From the NCBI GenBank assembly GCA_022824305.1, contig JAJEAD010000098.1, forward strand, positions 16,664 through 80,663: DNA of 64,000 nt, in the 5' to 3' direction. The position numbers and the translations under genes are program-made. The DNA is from Gammaproteobacteria bacterium. GTDB lineage: Bacteria > Pseudomonadota > Gammaproteobacteria > HK1. Under the pieces are notes generated by a model, which was not told the DNA's origin, searched no databases, and worked only from the letters and a program-made list of their open reading frames with translations. Positions 41,963 through 50,087 of this stretch are shown here, piece after piece; the stretch's first letter is position 1, and every line of letters begins with the position of its first letter.

Positions 41963-42334
41963 ATGGCCACTCCCGCGAGAAAGCGATTCCTGTGGATGAG
42001 CCGCCGCGCGCCCCACGGCAGCGTCCAGGCCCAGGAGGGGCTGGACGCGTTGCTGATGGCGGTCGCCTTCGAGCAACCGGTGAGCGTGGTGTTTCTCGAC
42101 GACGGGGTCTACCAGTTGAAGCGCGACCAGGACCCGGCGCGGATCGGGCGGAAGAACTTCTGCGCCGGCTTCCCGTCGCTCGGGATCTACGACGTTCACG
42201 ACATCTACGCGGAGCGCGAGTCCCTGGCGTTGCGCGGGCTCCGGGAGGAGGACCTCCTGATGCCGGTTCGGGTCGTCGACTCCGCCGCCCTCGGCGCCCT
42301 GATGGAAGCGCACGACGTGGTAATGAGCTTTTGA
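41963..42334 (+). CDS. dsrF: Sulfur-relay subunit DsrF/TusC
   Basis: This 123-aa protein is the middle subunit of the DsrEFH hexamer, with FLWMSRRAPHGSVQAQEGLDALLMAVAFEQPVSVVFLDDGVYQL and the DVHDIYAERESLALRGL segment. It starts at ATG 41963, 24 bp after dsrE. It has a single Cys in KNFCAGFPSLG, which need not be catalytic. Order dsrE-dsrF-dsrH-dsrC is the standard one. Confidence 0.92.
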   Translation: MATPARKRFLWMSRRAPHGSVQAQEGLDALLMAVAFEQPVSVVFLDDGVYQLKRDQDPARIGRKNFCAGFPSLGIYDVHDIYAERESLALRGLREEDLLMPVRVVDSAALGALMEAHDVVMSF

Positions 42335-42387
42335 CCGGGCTCGGGAAAATGCGCTGCGGACGTGCCGGGCACGGGGGCTGAGCCAGG

Positions 42388-42696
42388 GTGGGAATGCTCC
42401 ATCTCGTCAACCGCTCGCCCTTCGAGGAGCGCACGATAGACGCCTGCCTGCGGGTCGCGGCCCCGGGAAGCGCGGTCCTGCTCTACGAGGACGGGGTCTA
42501 CGCGGGAGTGCGCGGCACCGGAGTCGCGGGACGGCTGGAGGCCGCGGCCCGCGAGATGCGCGTATGCGTGCTCGAAGAAGACCTCGCGGCCCGCGGCCTG
42601 CAGGACGCCGCCCTCGTCCCGGGCGTGCATCGGGTGGACTACGACGGCTTCGTCGAGCTCGCCATCGAGTACGATAGCGTGACCACATGGCGGTAG
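42388..42696 (+). CDS. dsrH: Sulfur-relay subunit DsrH/TusB
   Basis: This 102-aa protein is the third subunit of the DsrEFH complex. MLHLVNRSPFEERTIDACLRVAAPGSAVLLYEDGVYAGV is the family start and includes a Cys. The frame begins at GTG 42388; an ATG two codons later at 42394 is equally possible. The end overlaps the dsrC start by 10 bp, so translation is coupled. Confidence 0.9.
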   Translation: MGMLHLVNRSPFEERTIDACLRVAAPGSAVLLYEDGVYAGVRGTGVAGRLEAAAREMRVCVLEEDLAARGLQDAALVPGVHRVDYDGFVELAIEYDSVTTWR

Positions 42697-43040
42697 CGGA
42701 AGAATCGATGACCCTCACGGTGGAGGGGCGGGTCCTGGAGACCGACCCCGAGGGATACCTGCGCCGGCTCGAGGACTGGGACGAGGACGTGGCCCGCGCG
42801 ATGGCGCGAGCCGACGACATCGAGCTCGACGAGAACCACTGGGAAGTGCTCCAATTCCTGAAGGAGTACTACGAGCAGTACCAGCTCGCCCCGCCGGTGC
42901 GGGTCCTCACCCGGGCGATCGCGAAGCGCCTCGGCCGGGACAAGGGCAGTAGCCGCTACCTGTACCGCCTCTTTCCCGACGGACCGGCCAAGCAGGCCTG
43001 CCGCTACGCGGGGCTGCCCAAGCCGACCAACTGCATCTGA
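42687..43040 (+). CDS. dsrC: Sulfur carrier DsrC (two-cysteine type)
   Basis: DsrC/TusE accepts sulfur from DsrEFH on a flexible C-terminal arm. This 117-aa protein ends QACRYAGLPKPTNCI. It holds both the penultimate Cys (CysA) and a second Cys eleven residues earlier (CysB), the pattern reported for DsrC proteins of sulfur metabolism; TusE usually keeps only CysA. The core contains WDEDVARAMARADDIELDENHWEVLQFLKEYYEQY. No dsrAB are in the window, so whether it serves dissimilatory sulfur oxidation, lipoate-linked sulfur oxidation or tRNA thiolation is open. Confidence 0.93.
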   Translation: MAVAEESMTLTVEGRVLETDPEGYLRRLEDWDEDVARAMARADDIELDENHWEVLQFLKEYYEQYQLAPPVRVLTRAIAKRLGRDKGSSRYLYRLFPDGPAKQACRYAGLPKPTNCI

Positions 43041-43109
43041 GGGCGTCCCGGCCCGGTGGTGCATAATCGCCTCTCGCCCGCCTCCGCCGCCGCGAGAGCG
43101 ATTGCGTCC

Positions 43110-44489
43110 ATGAAGTACTACGAAGACGTCCTGGGCCTGGTGGGCCGCACCCCGCTGGTACGCCTGAACCGGCTCGTCGACGATTCCATGGCCACGGTGC
43201 TGGTCAAGATGGAGCAGCTCAACCCGGGGGGCTCGGTCAAGGACCGCATGGCGGTCAACATGGTCGAGCGCGCGGAGGAAGAGGGCCTCCTGGAGCCCGG
43301 CGGCACCCTGGTCGAGAGCACTTCCGGCAACACCGGGCTCGGCCTCGCGATGACCGCGGCGGTGAAGGGCTATCGCTGCATATTCACGATGCCGGACAAG
43401 ATGAGCGCGGAGAAGATCGACATGCTCAAGGCGTACGGGGCGGAGGTCATCGTCACCAAGACGGACCTGCCCCACGATCATCCCGAGAGCTACGTCGAGG
43501 TCGCCAAGCGCATCGCCCGCGAGACGCCGAAAGGCTTCTACACCGACCAGTACTACAACATGCGCAATCCGGAGGCGCATTACCTGACCACCGGTCCCGA
43601 GATCTGGGAAGACACCGGGGGGCAGCTCGACTGCCTGGTGGGCGGCATAGGTACCGGCGGAACGATCTCCGGGGCCGGCAAGTACCTGAAGGAGAAGGCG
43701 GCGGAAGCGGGGCGCGCGCTTCGCATCGTCTGCCCGGACCCGGAAGGCAGCATCTATCGCGACCTCTACTACACCGGAGTCGAGCCCGTGCCCAGCGTCT
43801 ACCGGGTCGAGGGGATCGGTCACGACTTCATGGTGGGGACGCTGGACTTCTCGGTAATCGACGAGGTCCGCAATGTCACCGACCGCGACTCCTTCCTCAC
43901 CGCCCGGCGACTCGCCCGCGAGGAGGGGATCTTCTGCGGGGGCTCGACCGGGACCGCGGTCTTCGGCGGACTCGAGGTCGCGCGGGAACTCGGGCCGGGC
44001 AAGCTGGTGGTGGTCATCCTGTGCGACTCCGGCGATCGCTATCTCAGCAGGTGCTACAACGACGCCTGGATGAAGGACATGGGCTTCATCGGCCCGGCCC
44101 AGCGCCTCGGCACCGTGCGTGAGGTGCTCGAGTTCAAGGGCGGCGACGTCGAGTTCGCGGGCCCCGGCGAGACGCTCGCGCACGTGGCCAAGCGCATGTC
44201 CGAGCTCGGCATCTCGCAGATGCCGGTGGAGCGCGCCGACGCCGGCCACCTGATGATCGTGCACGAGCTCGACCTCCTGCAGGGCCTGGTCAACGGCCAT
44301 TGCACCCCGAGCGACACCGTGGACGCCGCCGCCAAGCCGCTCGAGGGCCAGGTCGCGCTCGACGATCCTCTGACCCGCGTGCAGGACGTGTTCGACGAGC
44401 ACAACGTCGCGATGGTGGTGAAGGAAGGCGACGTCGTCGGCGTCATCAGCAAGATAGACGTCGTCGAGTTCCTGGCGGCGCGGCAGTAG
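43110..44489 (+). CDS. Cystathionine beta-synthase with CBS domain pair
   Basis: This 459-aa PLP enzyme condenses homocysteine or an activated serine with a thiol or sulfide. The PLP Lys is in NPGGSVKDRMAVNMVE, followed by ESTSGNTGLGLAM and the phosphate loop GGIGTGGTISG. The last 120 residues form two CBS domains (GTVREVLEF to SKIDVVEFL), as in cystathionine beta-synthase rather than CysK. ATG 43110 is preferred to GTG 43056 because it starts the family sequence KYYEDVLGLVGRTPLVRL. It lies 69 bp after dsrC on the same strand, so it may use sulfide from that system. Confidence 0.9.
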   Translation: MKYYEDVLGLVGRTPLVRLNRLVDDSMATVLVKMEQLNPGGSVKDRMAVNMVERAEEEGLLEPGGTLVESTSGNTGLGLAMTAAVKGYRCIFTMPDKMSAEKIDMLKAYGAEVIVTKTDLPHDHPESYVEVAKRIARETPKGFYTDQYYNMRNPEAHYLTTGPEIWEDTGGQLDCLVGGIGTGGTISGAGKYLKEKAAEAGRALRIVCPDPEGSIYRDLYYTGVEPVPSVYRVEGIGHDFMVGTLDFSVIDEVRNVTDRDSFLTARRLAREEGIFCGGSTGTAVFGGLEVARELGPGKLVVVILCDSGDRYLSRCYNDAWMKDMGFIGPAQRLGTVREVLEFKGGDVEFAGPGETLAHVAKRMSELGISQMPVERADAGHLMIVHELDLLQGLVNGHCTPSDTVDAAAKPLEGQVALDDPLTRVQDVFDEHNVAMVVKEGDVVGVISKIDVVEFLAARQ

Positions 44490-44564
44490 ACGTTTCTCCC
44501 GGCCGCCGCTCCTCGCGAAGCGCCGCGGGCGGATTGGGGCGGCGAATCCGGTATGGGGTGGCGC

Positions 44565-46466
44565 TCAGGCCTGGCTGCGGCGGAAGCGCGTGACCTGCCG
44601 GCGGGTGGGGATTGCGGGCTGGGCGCCCTCGCGGGTGACGGAGAGGGCGGCGGCGGCGTTGGCTTCCGCGAGGGACTTGGGCAATGAGAGACCGCGAGCG
44701 AGGCCGCTCGCGAGGTAGCCGACGAAGGTGTCTCCGGAGCCGGTCGCGTCGAGCACCTTTACCTTCACGCCGGCCAGGTGGCCGGAGCTTCCCTTGGAGC
44801 GGTACGCGATGCCGCGTGGGCCGAGGGTGACCACCGTTCTCGGATAGCCCCGGGACTCCAGTGCAAGCATTGCCGCGTCCACTCCGGCATCGGAGCTTCC
44901 CGCGAGCAGCAGTGCTTCACCCTCGTTCACGACCAGGATGTCGACGAGCGAGGCGAAGCGCTCCGGGAGGGGGCGGGCCGGGGCGGCATTGAGTAACGTG
45001 GTGGCGCCCGCCTCCCGGCCTCGCTTCAGCGCCTCTTCGACGGTGTCGAGAGGGGTCTCGAGCTGGGTCACGAGCACCGATGCCCCGCGGAGCGCATCGG
45101 CGGAGGGCAGGTCGGCGGGGCGCAATCGCTCGTTGGCGCCGGGGGCGACGCTGATCTGGTTCTGCCCTTGCCGGTCGACGCTGATGAGCGCTACGCCGGA
45201 GGGCATCGCGGACTCGACCCCGCCGCTCACTTCGATGCCGATGTCGCGCAGGTGCGCGAGGTAGCGCCGGCCCGCGTCGTCGTCGCCGGTCTTCGCGACG
45301 AAGCGCACCCGGGCGCCGGCGCGTGCGGCCGCGACCGCCTGGTTGGCGCCCTTGCCGCCGTAGGCGGTGAGCAGGGGGCGTCCCAGCACGGTCTCTCCGG
45401 CCACCGGCAGTTTCGGGGCGTGCACGATGAAGTCGGTGTTCGCGCTGCCGACCACCACTACCCGCGGCGCCTGCCGGCCGGTGGCGCGGGGCGGGGCGCC
45501 GGCCTCGAAGACCCTTTCCGCGAGCAGGTCGAGGGCGGTGCGGGCGTCGACGCCGGTCGCGACGTCGACCCGATGCCAGCCGGATTGCGCTCCAGCCGGT
45601 CCCCGGCGGTCGGCGACCGTCATCCCGAGGGTGTCGGCGCCGCGAATCTCGACCCGCATCGGGAAGGGCTCGGTGCGCAACAGGCCGGGCACGATGACGG
45701 ACGCGACCGCGAGCGGATCGTGCATCGGGAATCCCTCGCGCCCCAGGGAACCGGAGAGCAGGTCGCGGGTCAGGGCGCGCATCGCCGTCGCCAGGGGCTT
45801 CCGGCTCGTTCCCAGGTGCCGGCGCAGGCGCTCGCGGGTGAGCCGCACCTGGCGCGTGGCGTCGAGGGGCACGAGAGTGATGGGGATGCCGGACTCCATC
45901 ACCTCCTGCGCCGCGTCCGGATCCACGAAGATGTTGAACTCCGCGCACGGGGTGACGTTGCCCGGAACCCGCACCGCGCCGCCCATCACGACCAGGCGGC
46001 GGATTCCGCGCATCGCCTGAGCATCGCGGCGCAGCGCGGCAGCGATGTTGGTGAGCGGTCCCAGGGCGACCACGGTCAGCGAGTCGCCGCGCCGCCGGGC
46101 GAGCTCCACGAGGCGGCCCGCCGCGTCCCGCTCCGCCCGGGGCACCGCAATCGGGTATCGGGCGTCGCCGGAAGGGCCGCGAATCCGGCTCATGCCGCCG
46201 AGCCCGTCCGACCCGTGCACGTCGCGGGCGGTGTACAGCCGCCGCACGAGCGGTCTCGCGGCCCCCATCGCGACCGGCGGCGTGCTCCCGGGGGCGATGA
46301 GGGTGAGCAGGCGGCGGGCGTTCTCGGTGCCCTGGCGCACCGGCACGTTGCCGGCGACGGTGGTGATGAGCTCCACCGACAGCTCGGGGGAGCGAAAGGC
46401 CAGGATCAGGGCGAGGGCGTCGTCGATGCCGGGGTCGGTGTCGATGGCGACGGCCTGCGCCCGCAC
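44565..46466 (-). CDS. Fusion of inosine-uridine nucleoside hydrolase and ribokinase
   Basis: This 633-aa protein joins two steps of nucleoside salvage. Residues 1-322 are a nucleoside hydrolase with the metal site AIDTDPGIDDALALI, VVALGPLTNIAAAL and LVVMGGAVRVPGNVTPCAEFNIFVDP. Residues 334-633 are a PfkB-type ribokinase with VVVGSANTDFIV, GGKGANQAVAAARAG and the catalytic DATGSGDTFVGYLA. The hydrolase would release ribose and the kinase would phosphorylate it. The GTG at 46464-46466 is chosen with GAGGGCGGG upstream; it is 10 bp after the truncated LOG gene. Both domains look complete. Confidence 0.92.
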   Translation of the reverse strand: MRAQAVAIDTDPGIDDALALILAFRSPELSVELITTVAGNVPVRQGTENARRLLTLIAPGSTPPVAMGAARPLVRRLYTARDVHGSDGLGGMSRIRGPSGDARYPIAVPRAERDAAGRLVELARRRGDSLTVVALGPLTNIAAALRRDAQAMRGIRRLVVMGGAVRVPGNVTPCAEFNIFVDPDAAQEVMESGIPITLVPLDATRQVRLTRERLRRHLGTSRKPLATAMRALTRDLLSGSLGREGFPMHDPLAVASVIVPGLLRTEPFPMRVEIRGADTLGMTVADRRGPAGAQSGWHRVDVATGVDARTALDLLAERVFEAGAPPRATGRQAPRVVVVGSANTDFIVHAPKLPVAGETVLGRPLLTAYGGKGANQAVAAARAGARVRFVAKTGDDDAGRRYLAHLRDIGIEVSGGVESAMPSGVALISVDRQGQNQISVAPGANERLRPADLPSADALRGASVLVTQLETPLDTVEEALKRGREAGATTLLNAAPARPLPERFASLVDILVVNEGEALLLAGSSDAGVDAAMLALESRGYPRTVVTLGPRGIAYRSKGSSGHLAGVKVKVLDATGSGDTFVGYLASGLARGLSLPKSLAEANAAAALSVTREGAQPAIPTRRQVTRFRRSQA

Positions 46467-46476
46467 CGTCCCGCCC

Positions 46477-46968
46477 TCAGCCCGCCCGGAGCGCGGGCAG
46501 CGCGCCGTTTCCGCCTCCCTGTGCCTCGATGGCGGAGAAGAGGTCCTCCACCGTCTCCACCACCGAGAAGAGCCCGGTCGCGTCGGGGTCCGCGAAGCCA
46601 TGACGGACTACGTTGTCGACCACCGCTCGCAGGGCCTCCCAGTATCCGGCGACGTTCAGCGCGATGACCGGCTTGTCGTGCCGCGCGAGCTGGCGCCAGG
46701 TGATGATCTCCATGGCCTCGTCCAGCGTGCCGAGGCCGCCGGGCAGCACCACGAAGGCGTCCGCGCGCTCGAACATGACTCGCTTTCGGGTGTGCATGTC
46801 GTCGACCACCACGAGCTCGGACAGGTCCGGATGGCTCAGCTCGATCTCCATCAGGAAGCGGGGGATCACGCCGGTGACCTCTCCCCCGTTGCCGAGGGTG
46901 GCTCGCGCGACGATGCCCATGATGCCGATCCCTCCGCCGCCGTACACCAGGCGGCGCACCTGCGGTGC
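46477..46968 (-). pseudogene. LOG-family (TIGR00730) phosphoribohydrolase, 5' end lost at element boundary
   Basis: The LOG family cleaves nucleoside 5'-monophosphates to base and ribose phosphate. The preserved part starts RRLVYGGGGIGIMGIVARATL, has MHTRKRVMFERADAFVVLPGGLGTLDE (the PGGxGTxxE motif) and ends normally. About 35-45 N-terminal residues, including the usual first Rossmann strand (VFCGS-type), are missing. Upstream of the RRLVYGGGG codons the sequence changes abruptly at about 46.97 kb to AT-richer DNA that leads to the integrases. The open frame continues to 47052 but is not homologous. It may be translated from a new start. Confidence 0.8.
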
Positions 46969-47072
46969 TAAGTAACTGATTTTACGAAGCGTTCTCCTGT
47001 CGATTCTGCCGTGTGGAACCGGAACCCAAGCGCTCCGGTTCCCCGGCTGCAACCGACCACGGGAGACCGCTC

Positions 47073-48182
47073 ATGCCCCACCTCATCCTCACCGACGCCC
47101 GCGTCAGGGCGCTCAAGGCCCGCAAGTCCACCTACCACGTACGCGATGCGCAGCTCCGGGGCTTCGGCGTGCGGGTGTTGCCGTCCGGCACCAAGCGATT
47201 CTTCCTCCACTCCCAGCATCGCGGACAGCGTAGCTGGAGCATCGTAGGCGACGCCAACGCCCTGCCGGTTGCCGAAGCGCGCTCACGGGCCCTGTTGATG
47301 CTCGCCCGCCTCCGGGGCGATGCGCCGGTGGACGTCCCGGCCTTCGAGGCCGTCGCCGAGTCAGTGTTCCGGCGCTACGCCCGAGTGTGGAAGCCGCGGA
47401 CACTGTACGTGAACCGCTCCTACTACCGGAGCACGCTCGCGCCCTGGTTCGCCGGGCGCCCGGTGGCCGACATCAATCGCCAGGAGGTCGAGCGCTGGTT
47501 CGCCTCGCTGCGGGGAACGCCGGTCTCTGCCGACCGCTCCATGCCCGTGCTCTCGGTCATTCTCACCGAGGCCGAGCGCATGGGCCACCGTCCCGAGGGC
47601 TCCAATCCCTGCCGAGGCATTCGACGCTACCGCCGCAAGGGGCGCGAGCGCTATCTCTCCGACGAGGAGATGCGCCGCTTGGGCGCTCGACTCTCGGCGC
47701 ACGACGGGGACTGGCCCCTTCAGGTGGCCGTGGTGCGCCTCCTGCTCCTCACCGGATGCCGCCACGGCGAGGTGCTCACCCTGCGCTGGGCGGACTACCG
47801 CGAGGGGCGGCTGTTCCTGCGCGACTCGAAGTCCGGGCCAAGGACCGTGTGGCTGTCGGGTCCGGCGAGGAACGTGCTCGATGCCATCGAGCGTAAGGGG
47901 CCTTGGGTCTTCCCCGCTCGCCGGGGCAGTGGACCCGCGAAACCGGAGTGGCTGCGTCACTTCTGGCACCGGGTCCGCGAGGAGGCCGAGCTTCCCGATG
48001 TGCGCCTGCATGATCTTCGGCATGCGCACGCCTCGTTCGCACTCAGGCAGGGCGAGAGCGTGCTCGCCATCGCCCGGCTGCTCGGGCACCGCGCGCCGTC
48101 CACCACGCTCAAGTACACCCACTCGGCCGATGCCATGGTGCGCGAGGCGGCCGAAGTGGTCGGCGAAGCGCTCGGAGGCTGA
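47073..48182 (+). CDS. Tyrosine recombinase (integrase), first of tandem pair
   Basis: This 369-aa site-specific recombinase has the full catalytic set: R230 in LLLLTGCRHGEVLTLRW, K253 in DSKSGPRT, H313 and R316 in RLHDLRHAHASF, H339 in LLGHRAPSTT and nucleophile Y348 in LKYTH. The N-terminal arm-type domain is LTDARVRALKARKSTYHVRDAQLRGFGVRVL. GGGAG lies 11 bases before the ATG at 47073. The gene lies about 100 bp from the point where the LOG gene is truncated, so it probably belongs to an element inserted there. Confidence 0.93.
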   Translation: MPHLILTDARVRALKARKSTYHVRDAQLRGFGVRVLPSGTKRFFLHSQHRGQRSWSIVGDANALPVAEARSRALLMLARLRGDAPVDVPAFEAVAESVFRRYARVWKPRTLYVNRSYYRSTLAPWFAGRPVADINRQEVERWFASLRGTPVSADRSMPVLSVILTEAERMGHRPEGSNPCRGIRRYRRKGRERYLSDEEMRRLGARLSAHDGDWPLQVAVVRLLLLTGCRHGEVLTLRWADYREGRLFLRDSKSGPRTVWLSGPARNVLDAIERKGPWVFPARRGSGPAKPEWLRHFWHRVREEAELPDVRLHDLRHAHASFALRQGESVLAIARLLGHRAPSTTLKYTHSADAMVREAAEVVGEALGG

Positions 48183-48185
48183 GCG

Positions 48186-49334
48186 ATGACCGCAAGGAGA
48201 CGCCTGCGCCTGACCGATGCCGCCGTCGCCCGCCTTCGCCCCGAGGGGCGCGAGTACACGGTGTGGGACACCCGTACCCCCGGACTCGGGGTGCGGGTAC
48301 GCCCCACCGGCGGCAAGAGCTTCATACTGCTTTCCAAGGCCGACGGTCGGTCCAGACGCACCGCGCTCGGGGCGGCCACATCGCGAAGTGTCGATGCGGT
48401 GCGCCGGGAGTGCCACGCCCTCATCGCCGAGGACGTACCCGGAGGAACGAGGCATTCGGAGGTGCCCACCTTTGGCGACTTCGTCGCCGGTCCCTGGCAC
48501 GACGCCAACTTCCCGAAGTACAAGCCCTCGAGCCGCAAGCAGACCAACGCCATACTCGCAAGACAGCTCCTGCCCGCCTTCGGCGCCACCCCGCTCGACG
48601 GCCTCACCCGCGCCCGGGTGCTCGACTGGTTCGACGCCTACAGCGCCGCCGCCCCCGGCGGGGCCAACCGCGCACTCGCGCTCCTTCGCCAGACGCTCAA
48701 CTTCGCCATCGCCTGCGGCCACCTGACCACCAACCCCGCCCGCGGCATTGCGCCGAACCGGCGCACTCCCCTCACCCGGTTTCTCTCCCGCGAGGAGGTG
48801 CACCGGCTCCACCACGCACTCGACCGCCACGCGATGCGCTCGGCTTCCGCCCGCCAGCAGGCCGACATCATCCGCCTGCTGCTGCTCACCGGATGCCGCA
48901 AGAACGAGATTCTCACGCTTCGCTGGTCCGAAGTGCGTCCCGAAGCCCTCGCGCTTGGCGATTCCAAGACCGGCCCGCGCAAGGTGCCCCTCAACGCCAG
49001 GGCGCAGGCCCTCCTCGCGCGCCAGCCCCGGGGACAGAGCCCTTACGTCTTTCCCTCCCCGCGCGACAGCGCCCGGCCCCGCACCTCCGACCTTGTGTTG
49101 TGGAACACCGTGCGCCGCGAGACCGGCATCGAGGACGTGCGCCTGCACACGCTGCGCCACACGGTCGCGAGCCACGCGGTGATGCAGGGCGTCCCCGTGC
49201 CCGTCGTCTCGCGCCTGCTCGGACACACCAACGCCCAGATGACGCTGCGCTACGCCCATCTCGCCGACCGGGACATAGAGGACGCCGCCGAGCGCATCGG
49301 GGCGGCGATGGCGCGCATGATAGCGCTCGAGTAG
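48186..49334 (+). CDS. Tyrosine recombinase (integrase), second of tandem pair
   Basis: This 382-aa integrase is also catalytically complete: R238 in LLLLTGCRKNEILTLRW, K261 in DSKTGPRK, H321 and R324 in RLHTLRHTVASH, H347 in LLGHTNAQM and Y356 in LRYAHL. Its N-terminal domain (LRLTDAAVARLRPEGREYTVWDTRTPGLGVRVRP) matches that of the first integrase. Three bases separate the two genes and GGAGG at the end of the first serves as ribosome site. Tandem, similar but non-identical integrases are typical of some integrative elements, where they act together. Confidence 0.93.
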   Translation: MTARRRLRLTDAAVARLRPEGREYTVWDTRTPGLGVRVRPTGGKSFILLSKADGRSRRTALGAATSRSVDAVRRECHALIAEDVPGGTRHSEVPTFGDFVAGPWHDANFPKYKPSSRKQTNAILARQLLPAFGATPLDGLTRARVLDWFDAYSAAAPGGANRALALLRQTLNFAIACGHLTTNPARGIAPNRRTPLTRFLSREEVHRLHHALDRHAMRSASARQQADIIRLLLLTGCRKNEILTLRWSEVRPEALALGDSKTGPRKVPLNARAQALLARQPRGQSPYVFPSPRDSARPRTSDLVLWNTVRRETGIEDVRLHTLRHTVASHAVMQGVPVPVVSRLLGHTNAQMTLRYAHLADRDIEDAAERIGAAMARMIALE

Positions 49335-49709
49335 CGCTGTAAGCCCTCACGGAACTGAGTTTCGTGGTGCGCTCGACCAGAGCTGGACCGCGCTCGCAGT
49401 TTTCCTGCGCGTTCTCGCGCTTCCTGCTGCACGTGGGCCCTCTTGGGAGCTTCCGGCACTGGGTCGCTGTCGCTGTCAGCCCCGCTCGGCTTCGTGAGTG
49501 CACGTGCTCGCGTTCCTTCGCTGCTAAGCGGCTACCAGAGTGCTCCAAACCGCAGAGCGCCTGCGCCCGTTGACGTGCGCGCAACGTCGTGCCGTGCGCT
49601 CGTGGCCGCGCTCAGCCGTACGCCCCGAGTCCGCGTCGCGGGTGCTGGCACCCGCGCGCCGTCTATCATGATGAGCGCAGGCTGGGAGAAAAGAGGGGGA
49701 AACTCGTTC
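49335..49709. other. Gene-free stretch after the integrases
   Basis: No open frame here shows a recognisable domain. Frames on both strands are Arg/Ala/Pro-rich. The segment may hold a promoter for the next genes or remnants of deleted cargo. Confidence 0.4.
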
Positions 49710-49889
49710 ATGTTCAACGGTCGATCGGTGTCGCTCGCGCTGTCGGCAGCATTCGCGGTGCTCGCTCTGTTGCTTGCGTCACGCGCAAGGGCGCTCCAGC
49801 TGCACGTCGCCACCTGGAACCTCGTGTACGATCAGCGTCTTGTGCGTCCGGGTCACGGCGCTCACTCTACGTCTCGAGACGGGGGTTAG
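49710..49889 (+). pseudogene. 5' fragment of a secreted endonuclease/exonuclease/phosphatase (EEP)-like gene
   Basis: AGAGGGGGA precedes the ATG at 49710. The product begins with a hydrophobic leader (VSLALSAAFAVLALLLASRARA) and then LQLHVATWNLVYDQ, where ATWNL is the opening strand of EEP-fold nucleases. After that point it diverges into an unrelated tail and stops after 59 codons. I read it as the first part of a broken gene; a genuine short protein is less likely. Confidence 0.45.
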
Positions 49890-50087
49890 ATGAGACTGAT
49901 AACGATGACGCTTTGCCTGCCTGCATGAACGAAGAGTCAACTCGTCCTGGATTCAGCGGCGAGGGTGGGGCCTCCAGCGCGATGGGGGTTGTGGTCGCCC
50001 CCGCACTGCAGGGTAACTGGCTGGTCCGCTGCTCGACGGTGCTCGCTGCCGTAGGTCGCGACAGGCGTCCAACGGAAGGACACGCAC

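Noticed and set aside
41546..43040. Assigning the sulfur-relay genes as tusDCBE
   Set aside because: DsrC carries the second C-terminal Cys, which fits the dsr naming better, although function in tRNA thiolation is not excluded.
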